A stretch of DNA of 64,000 nt from Vibrio sp. 10N.286.49.B3 (GCF_002873395.1 NZ_MCUV01000034.1:29070-93069); one strand, 5' to 3'. Counted from the stretch's first letter, positions 53,626-63,344 are shown. A program made the numbers and translations. The notes: generated from the sequence alone by a model not told the origin.

Positions 53626-54501
53626 ATGAAGTATTTGGAATCCTTCATAATAGCTGATACTGAAATTTGGCTAGATTTAGCATTAGCTTGCAGAAAGCAT
53701 AATGTAGCAGATTTAATAGCCATAGAGGACTCTCTTAAAAGTGAACTTGAAAGTTACAATAACATAATTTCTAACTATTATGATGAACCCAATGTTAGTG
53801 AATTTCATGACCATAAGGATTTACTAGTTAACTATTATGAAAAAGCACCCGCTGACCTGAATAGACGACTTTTATCGAGACGAAATGATCATGGATTATC
53901 AGATTGCCCTTTTTGTGGTAATCCTAAAGAACCCGATACTTTAGACCACTTTATACCAAAAGATGATTGGCCTGAGTTTTCTATTAATCCAAACAACTTA
54001 GTACCTCAGTGTAGAGGGTGTGCTCCAACTAAAGGTTCAAATTACTATTGTGATGAAAATGAAAGTTCTTTATTTTTACATCCTATGTATTCAGATTTAC
54101 TTTCTAAGTTTAGATTTAAGATTATTGTTAATTTTGATCCCGCCACAGAAAAAGTCACTTTCAAATTAAAGTTAATAAAACCAGCATCACTTAGTGACGC
54201 TGAAGTTCAGAAAGTTGTATTACATTTTCGTTCTTTAAAACTGAATATGCGTATTCAAGTATATTCCAATAGAGAAATAAATAAATGGAAGAGTATGCTT
54301 CTTTCACGGCGTTTTAATATAAAAGATGCTCTTACACAAAGAATTAATGAACGTGCAGTTGAAGATAGACATAAAGATTGGAAAACTGCTCTCTATACGG
54401 GAATTATTGAGAATACAACATTTATTGCTTATTTAAGTAATCTATCACCACAGAATAATGTACAACAAAGAGATGAAGTGTTGGAAGAAATCGACTTCTA
54501 A
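53626..54501 (+). CDS. ptuB: HNH endonuclease of the Septu-like pair (PtuB-type)
   Basis: A 291-residue protein with a zinc-stabilised HNH nuclease at residues 94-132: CPFC (94-97), Asp107-His108 in LDHFIPK, Asn123-Asn124 in NPNNLVP and CRGC (129-132). The N-terminal helical region and C-terminal 150 residues have no recognised domain. The start ATG follows the ptuA stop by one base, so the two are translated together. PtuB proteins are thought to cut DNA when released or activated by PtuA during infection. Confidence 0.82.
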   Translation: MKYLESFIIADTEIWLDLALACRKHNVADLIAIEDSLKSELESYNNIISNYYDEPNVSEFHDHKDLLVNYYEKAPADLNRRLLSRRNDHGLSDCPFCGNPKEPDTLDHFIPKDDWPEFSINPNNLVPQCRGCAPTKGSNYYCDENESSLFLHPMYSDLLSKFRFKIIVNFDPATEKVTFKLKLIKPASLSDAEVQKVVLHFRSLKLNMRIQVYSNREINKWKSMLLSRRFNIKDALTQRINERAVEDRHKDWKTALYTGIIENTTFIAYLSNLSPQNNVQQRDEVLEEIDF

Positions 54502-54509
54502 GCAACATA

Positions 54510-54590
54510 AGCCCACAAGGCGCTTAAACGGGACTAAACCAGTGGATTACGCTTTGAACCACATTTTAGCCCGCTTAGCGCGGCTTTACT
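54510..54590. other. attC-like integron recombination site after ptuB
   Basis: GGCGCTTAAACGGGACTAAA (54519-54538) pairs with TTTTAGCCCGCTTAGCGC (54564-54581) with bulged bases, and GTGG/CCAC (54542-54545, 54559-54562) form an inner stem. This imperfect, bulged fold with the GCGCT...AGCGC ends is the hallmark of integron attC sites. The outer core boxes are degenerate (CCCACA and GGCTTTAC rather than YYAAC and GTTRR). It starts nine bases after the ptuB stop, as in a gene cassette. Confidence 0.5.
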
Positions 54591-55351
54591 TTTCCAATAC
54601 ATCAGCTTATCCGAAGTAGTTGGCTTGGAGCGTAAACTCTAACGCGCTATTGTTCAGAGGTTTGATAGGCTGAAGCTTTACCTGTTGTGCTTTCTAGCAC
54701 AATAGTGCGACCAAGTAAGCCATCAGCCCAACAATTTGGTATAGATTATGGGAAAATCTAAGCACAGCCTGAAAACATTAATCGCCTATGGACACTCCAC
54801 AACTTCAATAAAAATGCTCCTCAAGGCAGTTCCTGTTAAACCAACGGTCATCATAACTTGGGGCTCCTTGTACTTTAAGAACTGCTGAATATTTTTCCCG
54901 TGACAAGTAGAAACCTGACTATGATCGCGGTCGTATCGATCTGCTGCTCGAAGCAAGTAGGTGGGTAATGGTTCTGGAAAAATTTCTTATCATCAGAACA
55001 ACTCGTTTGACGATTTTGAGGAATTCGTTGAAACGAATATCACGGGAAAGTGTCTTTGTTTAGCTTTTTAAAGGCTATTGTGACGCTCAATACATTTAAG
55101 TGACAAATCTTTGTCTATAATAGTTTTTTTCTTGTAACTTGGTAAAAAATACATGTGAAATCGTAGACACTAAGTTATAACTAGGATGGCAAGTGGGATT
55201 TACTGAGCAATGAGCGGTGCTTGATTAATTCTCAAAGGATAAATTCTATTAAAAGTGTATGTGACTGGTCTCGTTTGGTAGTAGTGTATTTGTCACTTTC
55301 ATACTTTTAGAGAGTAGATAAACACTTGATAGTTGGACTTTGGAGCAAAAG
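54591..55351 (+). other. 760-base region without a recognised gene
   Basis: No frame here has a convincing protein. Short coding-like pieces occur (for example NNSFDDFEEFVETNITG near 54995-55050), so it may contain decayed genes. An 11-base inverted repeat (AAGTGACAAAT at 55098-55108, ATTTGTCACTT at 55288-55298) encloses about 180 bases and TATAAT occurs at 55116. Confidence 0.4.
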
Positions 55352-55615
55352 ATGAGTAATGACCGAAAGAGTGATGTAATTTCTAAAGAAGAAATTTTGA
55401 AAAAAGCGAAAAGCCTTGCTACTCCAATTGATTTTGACGTTTTGGTTGCAGAAGGGATCCTTGAAAAAAAAGGGTTGGGATATAAAATTCTAGATATGAA
55501 GCGCCTACCTGATCATGCTAAAGATAAAATTATTGGAATTTCTGCTGATGGAAAAGTGAAATTTTCCAAAGCAACGAAATCGGCTCAAAAACTTGTTGAT
55601 AAGCTCTCAAAATGA
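55352..55615 (+). CDS. small hypothetical protein upstream of qatA
   Basis: An 87-residue, Lys-rich soluble protein, MSNDRKSDVISKEEILKKAK at the start and KSAQKLVDKLSK at the end. A central GILEKKGLGYKILDMKRLPDHA resembles no motif I know. ATG 55352 follows GGAG with good spacing. It ends 160 bases before qatA on the same strand. It could be an accessory or regulatory gene of the Qat system or an unrelated passenger. Confidence 0.6.
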   Translation: MSNDRKSDVISKEEILKKAKSLATPIDFDVLVAEGILEKKGLGYKILDMKRLPDHAKDKIIGISADGKVKFSKATKSAQKLVDKLSK

Positions 55616-55774
55616 AATAGTGAAAAAATCTAACAAGTTGCAGCTATACACGTTTTGAACGTTAGAACTATTATTTAGTAAGTAATTTATACTTATTTTA
55701 CATTCCCAATAAATGGATTTAAAAATAAATTTATACGCTATAACCCAATATATAAAACCTAATAAGGAAGGCTG

Positions 55775-57568
55775 ATGTGGTCAGATAAGGAATCTTCAAT
55801 TGATTTTCTTAATTTTAATGAAACAGCAGAATCAATCAAAGACCTAATTACTGAAAAAGAACTAATGCCAATTAGTGTTGGGGTTTTTGGTAATTGGGGT
55901 GCTGGTAAGTCAACAATACTAGAATTAACCAAAAATTCCCTTGAAAAAGATAGTAAAGAGTACATTCAAATACACTTCGATGCATGGATGTTTGAAGGGT
56001 TTGATGACGCTAAAGCAGCACTGCTTGAAACAATTGCCTCTGAACTACTTAAAGAAGCTAAAAAAACGGAAAACGATAAAGGGCTAATTGAAAAAGCAAC
56101 TGATTTTTCAGAGCGTGTAGACAAAATACGGCTTTTAGGAATGTTGGCTGAAGGAGGTGCTGCGCTATCTGGATTTCCAACATTTGGGCTTAGTCAGAAG
56201 CTAATAGGTTGGTTTGGCGAGGAAGATGAGGAATCTGAAACTCAAACAGAAGAAGATACTTTTGAAATTGGTGATGTTAAAACTATTACGGATAAAGTAA
56301 GTAAGGTTACCAAAAAAAGTAAGGGAATCTTAAAGACTAAGAAAAAGCTGTCACCACCTACCGAAATAAGAAAATTTAGAAGTGCGTATTCATCATTGTT
56401 GGACAGCTTCAATAAACCACTTATCGTATACGTCGATAACTTGGATAGGTGCTCCCCAGTTAATGCTATTTCTACATTAGAAGCAATTCGACTGTTCTTA
56501 TTTTTGCCAAATACAGCGTTTGTTATAGCGGCAGACGAAGACATGATCCGCTTGGCTGTTCCACACTTCCATAAAGGCGCTTCTCAAAGACATCAAACAG
56601 ACTACTTAGACAAATTGATTCAAATCCCTGTTCATGTACCTAAGCCCGGAGTTGCTGAAGTTAGAGCATATTTGATGATGTTGATAGCTTCGGACAAAAA
56701 AGTAGAAAAATCTGAACTTGAGAAAATTAGATCAAAACTTGAGAGTTCACTACGGCTTTCTTGGCAGCAGGACCAAATATCAGTCGATGAACTATTATCG
56801 GGTTGCAATATAGATAATGTTGATGAAGTAAGAGGCGAGTTCAAAGTCGCTGAGCAATTGGCCCCGATTTTAGCTGAATCATCAAATATCAATGGTAACC
56901 CAAGAATCGTCAAAAGATTGCTAAACCAAGTTCGAATGAGGCTAAAAACGGCTAAACGACGAGGGATGCAACTCGATGAAAAAACGATAACTAAGCTGGT
57001 TATTTTTGAACGATGCATGGGGACTCAAGCGACAAATAAACTTTATGAGCTTATTGATAAAGAAAGTGGCCTGCCTAAAATTATCGCTGACATGGAAAAC
57101 GTTAATGTAGAGATTGACCCTAAGAAGATACCAGAAGAATGGAAGCAAGACTTAGAGTTTCTAGATAAATGGTCAAAAATTCAACCGTCCTTTGCAGACC
57201 TAAACCTTACTGCTGCTGCTTATTTGAGCAGACAAAGCATTCCAATGGGAGCGATTAATTCGGTAATGTCAGGGGCAGCTCAAAAACTCTTAGACGGCCT
57301 TCTAAAGCAAAAAAATAGGTTTAGTGCAACTAACACTAAGCTTATTGAGTTGGCTTCGACAGAAGAATATTTGTCGGTGATGGACAGCTTAATCGACAAA
57401 TTTAAGTTAGTAGAAGATTGGAGCCAAATGCCTTTAGGTATCTATGGAGCAAGGCTACTTGCACTTAAAGATGGTAAATGTAAGTCAGTCTTTTTAGCGT
57501 ATATAAATACTGTACCTGATAAACCTTGGAAAAAACCGATTGTGACAGAATTAAAGGGAGATAAGTAG
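55775..57568 (+). CDS. qatA: QatA, KAP-family P-loop ATPase of the Qat anti-phage system
   Basis: A 597-residue ATPase. Walker A GNWGAGKSTI is at residues 39-48, typical of KAP NTPases (VGVFGNWGAGKST). Walker B is VYVDNLDRC near 219-226, with the KAP-specific LDRC and nearby IRLFLFLPNTAFVIAADE. Unlike membrane KAP proteins I see no clear transmembrane pair in the inserted region (about 105-190); one weakly hydrophobic stretch occurs near 115-140. The start has an AAGGAAGG site. It begins the qatABCD operon and its stop shares a base with the qatB start. Confidence 0.9.
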   Translation: MWSDKESSIDFLNFNETAESIKDLITEKELMPISVGVFGNWGAGKSTILELTKNSLEKDSKEYIQIHFDAWMFEGFDDAKAALLETIASELLKEAKKTENDKGLIEKATDFSERVDKIRLLGMLAEGGAALSGFPTFGLSQKLIGWFGEEDEESETQTEEDTFEIGDVKTITDKVSKVTKKSKGILKTKKKLSPPTEIRKFRSAYSSLLDSFNKPLIVYVDNLDRCSPVNAISTLEAIRLFLFLPNTAFVIAADEDMIRLAVPHFHKGASQRHQTDYLDKLIQIPVHVPKPGVAEVRAYLMMLIASDKKVEKSELEKIRSKLESSLRLSWQQDQISVDELLSGCNIDNVDEVRGEFKVAEQLAPILAESSNINGNPRIVKRLLNQVRMRLKTAKRRGMQLDEKTITKLVIFERCMGTQATNKLYELIDKESGLPKIIADMENVNVEIDPKKIPEEWKQDLEFLDKWSKIQPSFADLNLTAAAYLSRQSIPMGAINSVMSGAAQKLLDGLLKQKNRFSATNTKLIELASTEEYLSVMDSLIDKFKLVEDWSQMPLGIYGARLLALKDGKCKSVFLAYINTVPDKPWKKPIVTELKGDK

Positions 57569-58425
57569 TGGGAACGTCAGCATCCTCAACCGGGCCAAAT
57601 AATCAAAGTCCATTAGTACCGCCATGGGCAGACCAGAGCGATCCAATTCAATTCGGTTCAGGTGATGGAGCCGACGACAGTCAAGACTCAAGTAATGCTC
57701 CCAACCAAGAAATAGATAACGGTAAAGTTCAAGATCAAATCCCCGGATCTTTAGATGTTACCGCACGACCAAATCGTTTAGTCGGTGCACGAAGATCATT
57801 CGGCGAGTACGCTAGCGGTGGTGGAAACGCTTCAAATTTAAGAAGCTCACTTAGGAAGTATGCAAAAGGTTCAGGAGGGGGTTCTGGAACGAGTAGGCGT
57901 TTAGCTAGCGGTATCAGTGCTGGTACTGGTCTCTTAAGAATGATGACCGGTGACAGTGTAACAATAAATAATAATACGCTGTCTCTATCTGAATTAAATG
58001 GCTTAACAAAAGATCAGGTAATCGACCGGATTACAGAACACCTAACGCCAGACAACGGTGATGCCGATGCTGTTAGGATCGCTTTGGATTACGCACTTGC
58101 CGAAGCATTACCAGATGATGAAGATTTTAATGCTAATGCGGTTACCGAAGATGTAATGCATGAAGCACTATCTTGCTATTTAACAGATCTAATTTTTCAA
58201 GACATCGTTACAGGAATGGGAAGAGCATGGTTTCATACTGAGCATGCAAGCAAGCACCATCGCATGGAAGAAGAACTACGGGAATTAGTAAAAGTGGTCA
58301 CACAAGAACAAGTAGAAAAAGTGACGCATGGCAATGCGGGGAATATAACAAAAAACAACATTACTCAATTGCAGATTGATGCTATCACGCAAACAGTTGA
58401 AGTTTGGGAGAGTTACAATGACTAA
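57568..58425 (+). CDS. qatB: QatB, Qat system protein of unknown activity
   Basis: A 285-residue protein. Residues 1-60 are disordered and rich in Ser, Asn, Asp and Pro. Residues 70-120 are Gly/Ser-rich with basic residues (RRSFGEYASGGGN, KYAKGSGGGSGTSRR). The rest is helical, ending in a conserved-looking ITQLQIDAITQTVEVWESY. No enzyme motif is seen. The GTG start overlaps the qatA stop by one base. Its position between the KAP ATPase and QueC-like genes identifies it as QatB. Confidence 0.85.
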   Translation: MGTSASSTGPNNQSPLVPPWADQSDPIQFGSGDGADDSQDSSNAPNQEIDNGKVQDQIPGSLDVTARPNRLVGARRSFGEYASGGGNASNLRSSLRKYAKGSGGGSGTSRRLASGISAGTGLLRMMTGDSVTINNNTLSLSELNGLTKDQVIDRITEHLTPDNGDADAVRIALDYALAEALPDDEDFNANAVTEDVMHEALSCYLTDLIFQDIVTGMGRAWFHTEHASKHHRMEEELRELVKVVTQEQVEKVTHGNAGNITKNNITQLQIDAITQTVEVWESYND

Positions 58426-59749
58426 TTTTTACTTTCATAGTGACCCGTCTGAGCTTCCTGAATATTCAGAGAATAATCATCCAGTACAGATTTATAACAT
58501 TCACAAGCATGACGAAACAAAACATAGTAAAGCATCATTCGCCCTGCTAGATCTAGTAAGAGATTTAGGAGTTAGCATTGATACCAGTGCGATAGATCTT
58601 ATTACTATTGCCACTGCTGTTACTGCTGCTGATACTTTTGAGCAAAGAGAAACTGCCGCAGATGCTTGGTCAAGAGAGATGCATCTTTATGTTCCCGTCG
58701 CAAATGAACATATCTGGAGTAGCTTGTCTGGACGCTTGAGTTCTATTTTGAACTTTCTTACAGGCGACCAATGGCAGTTCACTTTCTTTAAAACGTCGAT
58801 GATAATGCCAAAACCAAAGTCGACCGACAAAGCTAATGCAAAACATAAAACGTTAAAAGGATTAAACTCTGTTTGTTTATTTTCTGGAGGACTAGATAGT
58901 GCTGTTGGCGCTATAGATATCCTTAATGATAAATCTGACTATAAACCTCTTCTAGTAAGTCACGCTTATCGAGGTGATGGCGTTAAGCAAGAAAATATCA
59001 AATCTCTATTACATTCGCGCTTTGGAGAACTGTCCTACAGTATCTCACCTGCTTTAATGGATAGGTTAAAAGGAAAAACAGATGTATCCATGCGAGGAAG
59101 AAGTTTTAATTTCTTAGCGATGGCGGTACTGGGGATAGTTGCATTACGTAATGCTAATGACGATCCTGAAATATCAACAATAATAGTGCCTGAGAATGGG
59201 TACATTTCGATAAACCCACCACTTACAAGACGTAGAATTGGAAGCCATAGTACACGAACAACCCACCCATATTTTTTAAGTCGGTTGGAAGATCTTTTGG
59301 CGGATGCTGGTTTTAATGTGAAGTTTGTAAACCCATATCAATTCAAGACCAAGGGTGAAATGCTTGCTGAGTGTAAAGATCAAGCAGCAATAACGAAAGC
59401 AGTTCCATTGAGTGTTTCTTGTAGCCATTGGCATAGAAAGCATATTCAATGTGGTTATTGTGTCCCTTGTCTGATAAGGCGCTCATCTGTACATCATGCA
59501 GCACTGAATAAAGACGCTGATTATGATAGTCAGAATCTAAAGTTTGTTCTAAAAGAATCGAAAAAGAGAGACGATTTGCAAGCAGTTCAAACCGCGATTA
59601 TCCGGCTGAACAAATCAGGTGATTATCGCTCTTGGCTACGACAAAGCGGCTCACTACCTTCTGATGCTGATGTTAGGAAAAAACTTGAGTCGACGATTCA
59701 ACGAGGTCTAAAAGAGGTTGCAACCTTCCTCAAGTCGGAAAATGTATAA
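58418..59749 (+). CDS. qatC: QatC, QueC-like protein of the Qat system
   Basis: A 443-residue protein. The N-terminal 140 residues are specific to the system. Then comes a PP-loop ATP pyrophosphatase motif SGGLDS (156-161) and a C-terminal zinc site CSHWHRKHIQCGYCVPC, as in QueC, the 7-cyano-7-deazaguanine synthase. In Qat and related systems, QueC-like proteins are used for defence, probably through a deazaguanine-type modification of protein or DNA. ATG 58418 lies eight bases before the qatB stop; a longer open frame to 58376 is an overlap only. Confidence 0.9.
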   Translation: MTNFYFHSDPSELPEYSENNHPVQIYNIHKHDETKHSKASFALLDLVRDLGVSIDTSAIDLITIATAVTAADTFEQRETAADAWSREMHLYVPVANEHIWSSLSGRLSSILNFLTGDQWQFTFFKTSMIMPKPKSTDKANAKHKTLKGLNSVCLFSGGLDSAVGAIDILNDKSDYKPLLVSHAYRGDGVKQENIKSLLHSRFGELSYSISPALMDRLKGKTDVSMRGRSFNFLAMAVLGIVALRNANDDPEISTIIVPENGYISINPPLTRRRIGSHSTRTTHPYFLSRLEDLLADAGFNVKFVNPYQFKTKGEMLAECKDQAAITKAVPLSVSCSHWHRKHIQCGYCVPCLIRRSSVHHAALNKDADYDSQNLKFVLKESKKRDDLQAVQTAIIRLNKSGDYRSWLRQSGSLPSDADVRKKLESTIQRGLKEVATFLKSENV

Positions 59750-60477
59750 TGATGGATTTACACTGCCATGTGGATCTCTACCCTAATCATGACAAAGTCC
59801 TAAAAGACATCAAAAGTTCAGGCATTTATGTTTTATCTGTAACAACAGTACCTTCTGCTTTCAAAGGTACTGTTGAACTTACAAACAAGTTAAGTAATTG
59901 CAGAACAGCTCTAGGATTACACCCTCAGTTAGCACATCAAAGACATAACGAGCTGGCTTTATTTGACTCATTATGTGAAGAAACAAGGTATATTGGCGAA
60001 ATTGGATTAGACGGTTCAAAAAGCTATGCGGATCACATGGAAGTTCAGCAAGTTGTGTTTGAACATATACTACATAAGTGCTGTGAGTTTAACGATAAGA
60101 TCCTAACAATTCACAGCCTCAACGCTGTCGATAAAGTCTTAGAGCTATTAAGTGTCTACCCAAAAGCTGGAATACCAATTCTGCATTGGTTCTTAGCAAC
60201 TAAAAAACAAGTTAACAAGGCCATTGAATTAGGATGTTACTTCTCCGTTGGTCCTGCGATGCTTCATTCTGAAAGAGCCAAGAAAGTCATTTCATGGTTA
60301 CCTAAAGATAGAGTTTTGCTGGAAACAGATGGACCATTTGCGAAGGTTAAAGGGAGGCTTTTGTTTCCTTCTGATGTTAGTGAAGTTGTTAATTATTTAT
60401 CTAAGCAATGGGATACATCGAAAAATTCAGTTCAATTTCAACTTAAAAGTAATTTTAAAGCATTGCTAAAAATATAA
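59749..60477 (+). CDS. qatD: QatD, TatD-like nuclease of the Qat system
   Basis: A 242-residue metal-dependent hydrolase. The TatD metal ligands are visible: DLHCH near residue 3-7, the Glu in GEIGLDG, His in TIHSLNA, His in ILHWF and Asp in LLETDGPF. TatD proteins are DNases of the amidohydrolase fold. The start overlaps the qatC stop (TAATG). It closes the operon; a small hairpin (GAGTCA/TGACTC, 60497-60514) follows. Confidence 0.9.
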   Translation: MMDLHCHVDLYPNHDKVLKDIKSSGIYVLSVTTVPSAFKGTVELTNKLSNCRTALGLHPQLAHQRHNELALFDSLCEETRYIGEIGLDGSKSYADHMEVQQVVFEHILHKCCEFNDKILTIHSLNAVDKVLELLSVYPKAGIPILHWFLATKKQVNKAIELGCYFSVGPAMLHSERAKKVISWLPKDRVLLETDGPFAKVKGRLLFPSDVSEVVNYLSKQWDTSKNSVQFQLKSNFKALLKI

Positions 60478-60785
60478 TGATTTTAGCTTAATCTGAGAGT
60501 CATAACCCTGACTCATTTCCGTCCAAAGGTGCTAGATCGATATCATCTAACTAATTTTTGCCACGAAACTGGTTAAAGCGAGTACTTGATTATTCGAGGT
60601 AAAACACAAGCACCTATAGAAATACAATCTTAAGTATTTATTCTATCTTTTGTGTGAAAAGATGACCTATTGATTGTTCGATATTTGCGAAGGCACTCTC
60701 AGTTGAGTATGTTTTTTTAGCAATAACAAGTTTCTATAAAGCGTATGCCATATTATGGACACTTACGTCAGCGAAGGAGTTGTCT
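60478..60785 (+). other. 308-base spacer between qatD and the PrrC/RloC-like gene
   Basis: It holds a weak hairpin just after qatD and AT-rich DNA that must contain the promoter of the next gene. A GAAGGAG ribosome site (60772-60778) lies at its end. No ORF or clear promoter was seen. Confidence 0.4.
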
Positions 60786-63344
60786 ATGCCGATTGCAACA
60801 AAAATATGTGACCTAATAAATAGTAAAGGAAAGCCTGATTGGTGGAGATATACTCTAAACCAAGCATTAGGTTTAGGCGAACTATCACATAGGGAGCTCG
60901 AGACAGCTTACTCACTTGCAAAGATGGAGTTCGGTTTCGAAAACAAAAGTGTAGATTACGAAGTATTAACTCAGCAAGCTAAAGCAACTGGGTACCATGT
61001 AGAAGCTGAAGAAAACAAACTTATTTCTGTTGGTAATGCTTTAAACATATCAGCACTTGCTGCGGAGAAAAAAATAGAGTTTTCTACGAAAGGGTTAACC
61101 GTTATTTATGGTAACAACGGAGCTGGAAAGTCGAGTTATGCCAAAATATTGAAGAATGCCTGCTTAACAAGGGGAGAAACGCCTGATCTAAAACATAATG
61201 TCTTTACTGACAAAGTTGGAATACCATCGGCAGAAATTCAAATAGAGTCAAATGGGCAGCCTGAACTGGTGGCATGGAACAACCAATTAGAGCCAGATCC
61301 TCGTCTTAAGTCTATTCGAGTATTTGACTCACAATCATCTATTCACTATCTGTCTAAAACGGATACTTTGGACTTTAAACCTGCGGCTTTGAAGCTATTG
61401 GATGAGTTGCTCAAAGTGAGTAGCTTTATCATGAACAAGGCGAAAGAGGAAGAGACCTCTTATCTAGCCGTTCATGTTCTTCCACAAATGAACATAGGCA
61501 CCACACCAAGCAAACTAGTCATAAGTTCACAGTTAAAACCTGAGAACGTAGATTTATTGTGTGCTACTCAAAAAGAACTCTCTGAACTGCAAGAGTTGAG
61601 AAAAGAAATCATTGAACTGACTAATAACTCACCTCAAACACTTAAAGACAGATATAAAAGAAGAAGACTTCGAGCAGTGCCGCTCCAGAAGTTTTTACAA
61701 AATCTCGTTAATAAGCTGAGTCTAAAATCTGTGCAACACTACAAGGCTTTATACGACAAAAAAGAACAAACTAAGTTAGCCGCGGCTAAATTAAGCTCAG
61801 TGACATTTTCTCAACTACCAGTATCGAATATAGGTTCCGAACAATGGCTCACGATGTGGAACGCAGCCAAAATATTCATTGAAAATACAGAACAAAAGAA
61901 GACATTTACTCTACAGGAAGGAGACTACTGCCCAACCTGTCTACAGGAAATTGACAATACAACTGCATCAAGGTTAGCTTCTTTCGACACTTATCTTCGT
62001 AGTGAGTTGCAAAAAGAAGCGGATACTGCGTCGAAAAACTGGAATATAGAACTTAAAAAAATTAAGGATTTAAGTTTTTGTACTGTTCCATATGACGCTA
62101 TTCTCAATGAAATTAAAGAGAAGGATGGAGAGTTAGGTACGCAGTTCGATACGCTAATTCAAACACTCAAAGCTAGATCTGATAACTTGTCACAAAACAC
62201 CCCTTTATTTAAACAAGATGAAATAAATTCAGTAGCACTTATACGGTTAAATTCCCACATAGCTAAATTGGAGGAAGCAGAGAAGGCGGTGCTGAATGAC
62301 GAAGCAAAAGCAGCTGCAATTATGATTAAACAACAGAGAATCCTTGAAATTGAAGACAAGGAGAAAATCCTAGCAGTCAAAGAGCAAATTAAAGCTGAAA
62401 TTGCGAAAGCTAAAAAAAGAGAAGCCTATGAGAAAATTAAACGCTCCACCTCTACAGCTACAATCACAAAATTAAATAACGAAATATGTAGTTCTGGATC
62501 GATCGGAAGGATGCAAGAATTTTTTAATCGTGAGTTAAAAAAATTAGGATTCAGCCACTTCAAAATTAATGCTCTCACGAAAGGTGTTAAAGGTAACCAA
62601 AAGTTCAGCATTCAGCTCTCAGAGAACAAGACAAACATTATCGATATTGCAAGTGAAGGCGAGCAAAAATGTATATCTTTAGCAAGCTTCTTCGCGGAGT
62701 TAGCTACTGATAGCAGAAAGTCTGCAATCATCTTTGACGATCCCGTAAATTCTCTTGACCACATTTGGAGAGTGAGATTCGCAACGAGAATCGTAGAGGA
62801 AGCAAAATCAAGACAAGTAATTGTATTTACTCATGATTTACCTTTCATGAAAATGATTCAAGAAACAGCTGACGACGTGACTATTAAAGCTGTTACTAGA
62901 AATAAGAGTGTTACAGGTATTCCTCTTGATACTCCACCTTGGGACGCTTTAAAAACACAAAGCAGAATAGGCTTTCTCAAAAATAGGTTAGTAAGAGCTA
63001 GAAAAACAACCAACGAATCAATAGAAGACTATCAGCACCAAGCTGGTTTTATCTATGGGAAAATGCGAGAAACTTGGGAAAGGCTTGTCGAAGAATGGCT
63101 AATTCGTGGTGTTGTAGAACGTTTCAATAGGGAAGTAAAAACCCAGAATTGCAGATACCTGACTGATATAACCAACCTAGATGTTGAAACCATTAGTACT
63201 GCTATGAGCAAGTGCAGTACGTATATGCACGGACATGATATGGCAGAGGAAGTTGCTGGTGCATTTCCAGATATTGATGAATTAGAAAAAGACGTAGTAG
63301 ATCTTGATGAGTACTTTACTAACCTGAAGAGACGAAGAAAATAA
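60786..63344 (+). CDS. AAA_13-type ATPase, PrrC/RloC-like probable defence protein
   Basis: A 852-residue protein. Walker A GNNGAGKSS is at residues 109-117. A long helical arm (about 255-580) carries CPTC (382-385) resembling a zinc hook. ASEGEQKCISLASF (about 625) is the ABC signature, and SAIIFDDPVNSLD (646-658) is Walker B, with a later FTHDLPF switch His. The C-terminal 120 residues contain MRETWERLVEEW and SKCSTYMHGHD, a layout compatible with a HEPN-type RNase such as the anticodon nuclease of PrrC/RloC. ATG 60786 has GAAGGAG seven bases upstream. It stands alone after the Qat operon. Confidence 0.75.
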   Translation: MPIATKICDLINSKGKPDWWRYTLNQALGLGELSHRELETAYSLAKMEFGFENKSVDYEVLTQQAKATGYHVEAEENKLISVGNALNISALAAEKKIEFSTKGLTVIYGNNGAGKSSYAKILKNACLTRGETPDLKHNVFTDKVGIPSAEIQIESNGQPELVAWNNQLEPDPRLKSIRVFDSQSSIHYLSKTDTLDFKPAALKLLDELLKVSSFIMNKAKEEETSYLAVHVLPQMNIGTTPSKLVISSQLKPENVDLLCATQKELSELQELRKEIIELTNNSPQTLKDRYKRRRLRAVPLQKFLQNLVNKLSLKSVQHYKALYDKKEQTKLAAAKLSSVTFSQLPVSNIGSEQWLTMWNAAKIFIENTEQKKTFTLQEGDYCPTCLQEIDNTTASRLASFDTYLRSELQKEADTASKNWNIELKKIKDLSFCTVPYDAILNEIKEKDGELGTQFDTLIQTLKARSDNLSQNTPLFKQDEINSVALIRLNSHIAKLEEAEKAVLNDEAKAAAIMIKQQRILEIEDKEKILAVKEQIKAEIAKAKKREAYEKIKRSTSTATITKLNNEICSSGSIGRMQEFFNRELKKLGFSHFKINALTKGVKGNQKFSIQLSENKTNIIDIASEGEQKCISLASFFAELATDSRKSAIIFDDPVNSLDHIWRVRFATRIVEEAKSRQVIVFTHDLPFMKMIQETADDVTIKAVTRNKSVTGIPLDTPPWDALKTQSRIGFLKNRLVRARKTTNESIEDYQHQAGFIYGKMRETWERLVEEWLIRGVVERFNREVKTQNCRYLTDITNLDVETISTAMSKCSTYMHGHDMAEEVAGAFPDIDELEKDVVDLDEYFTNLKRRRK

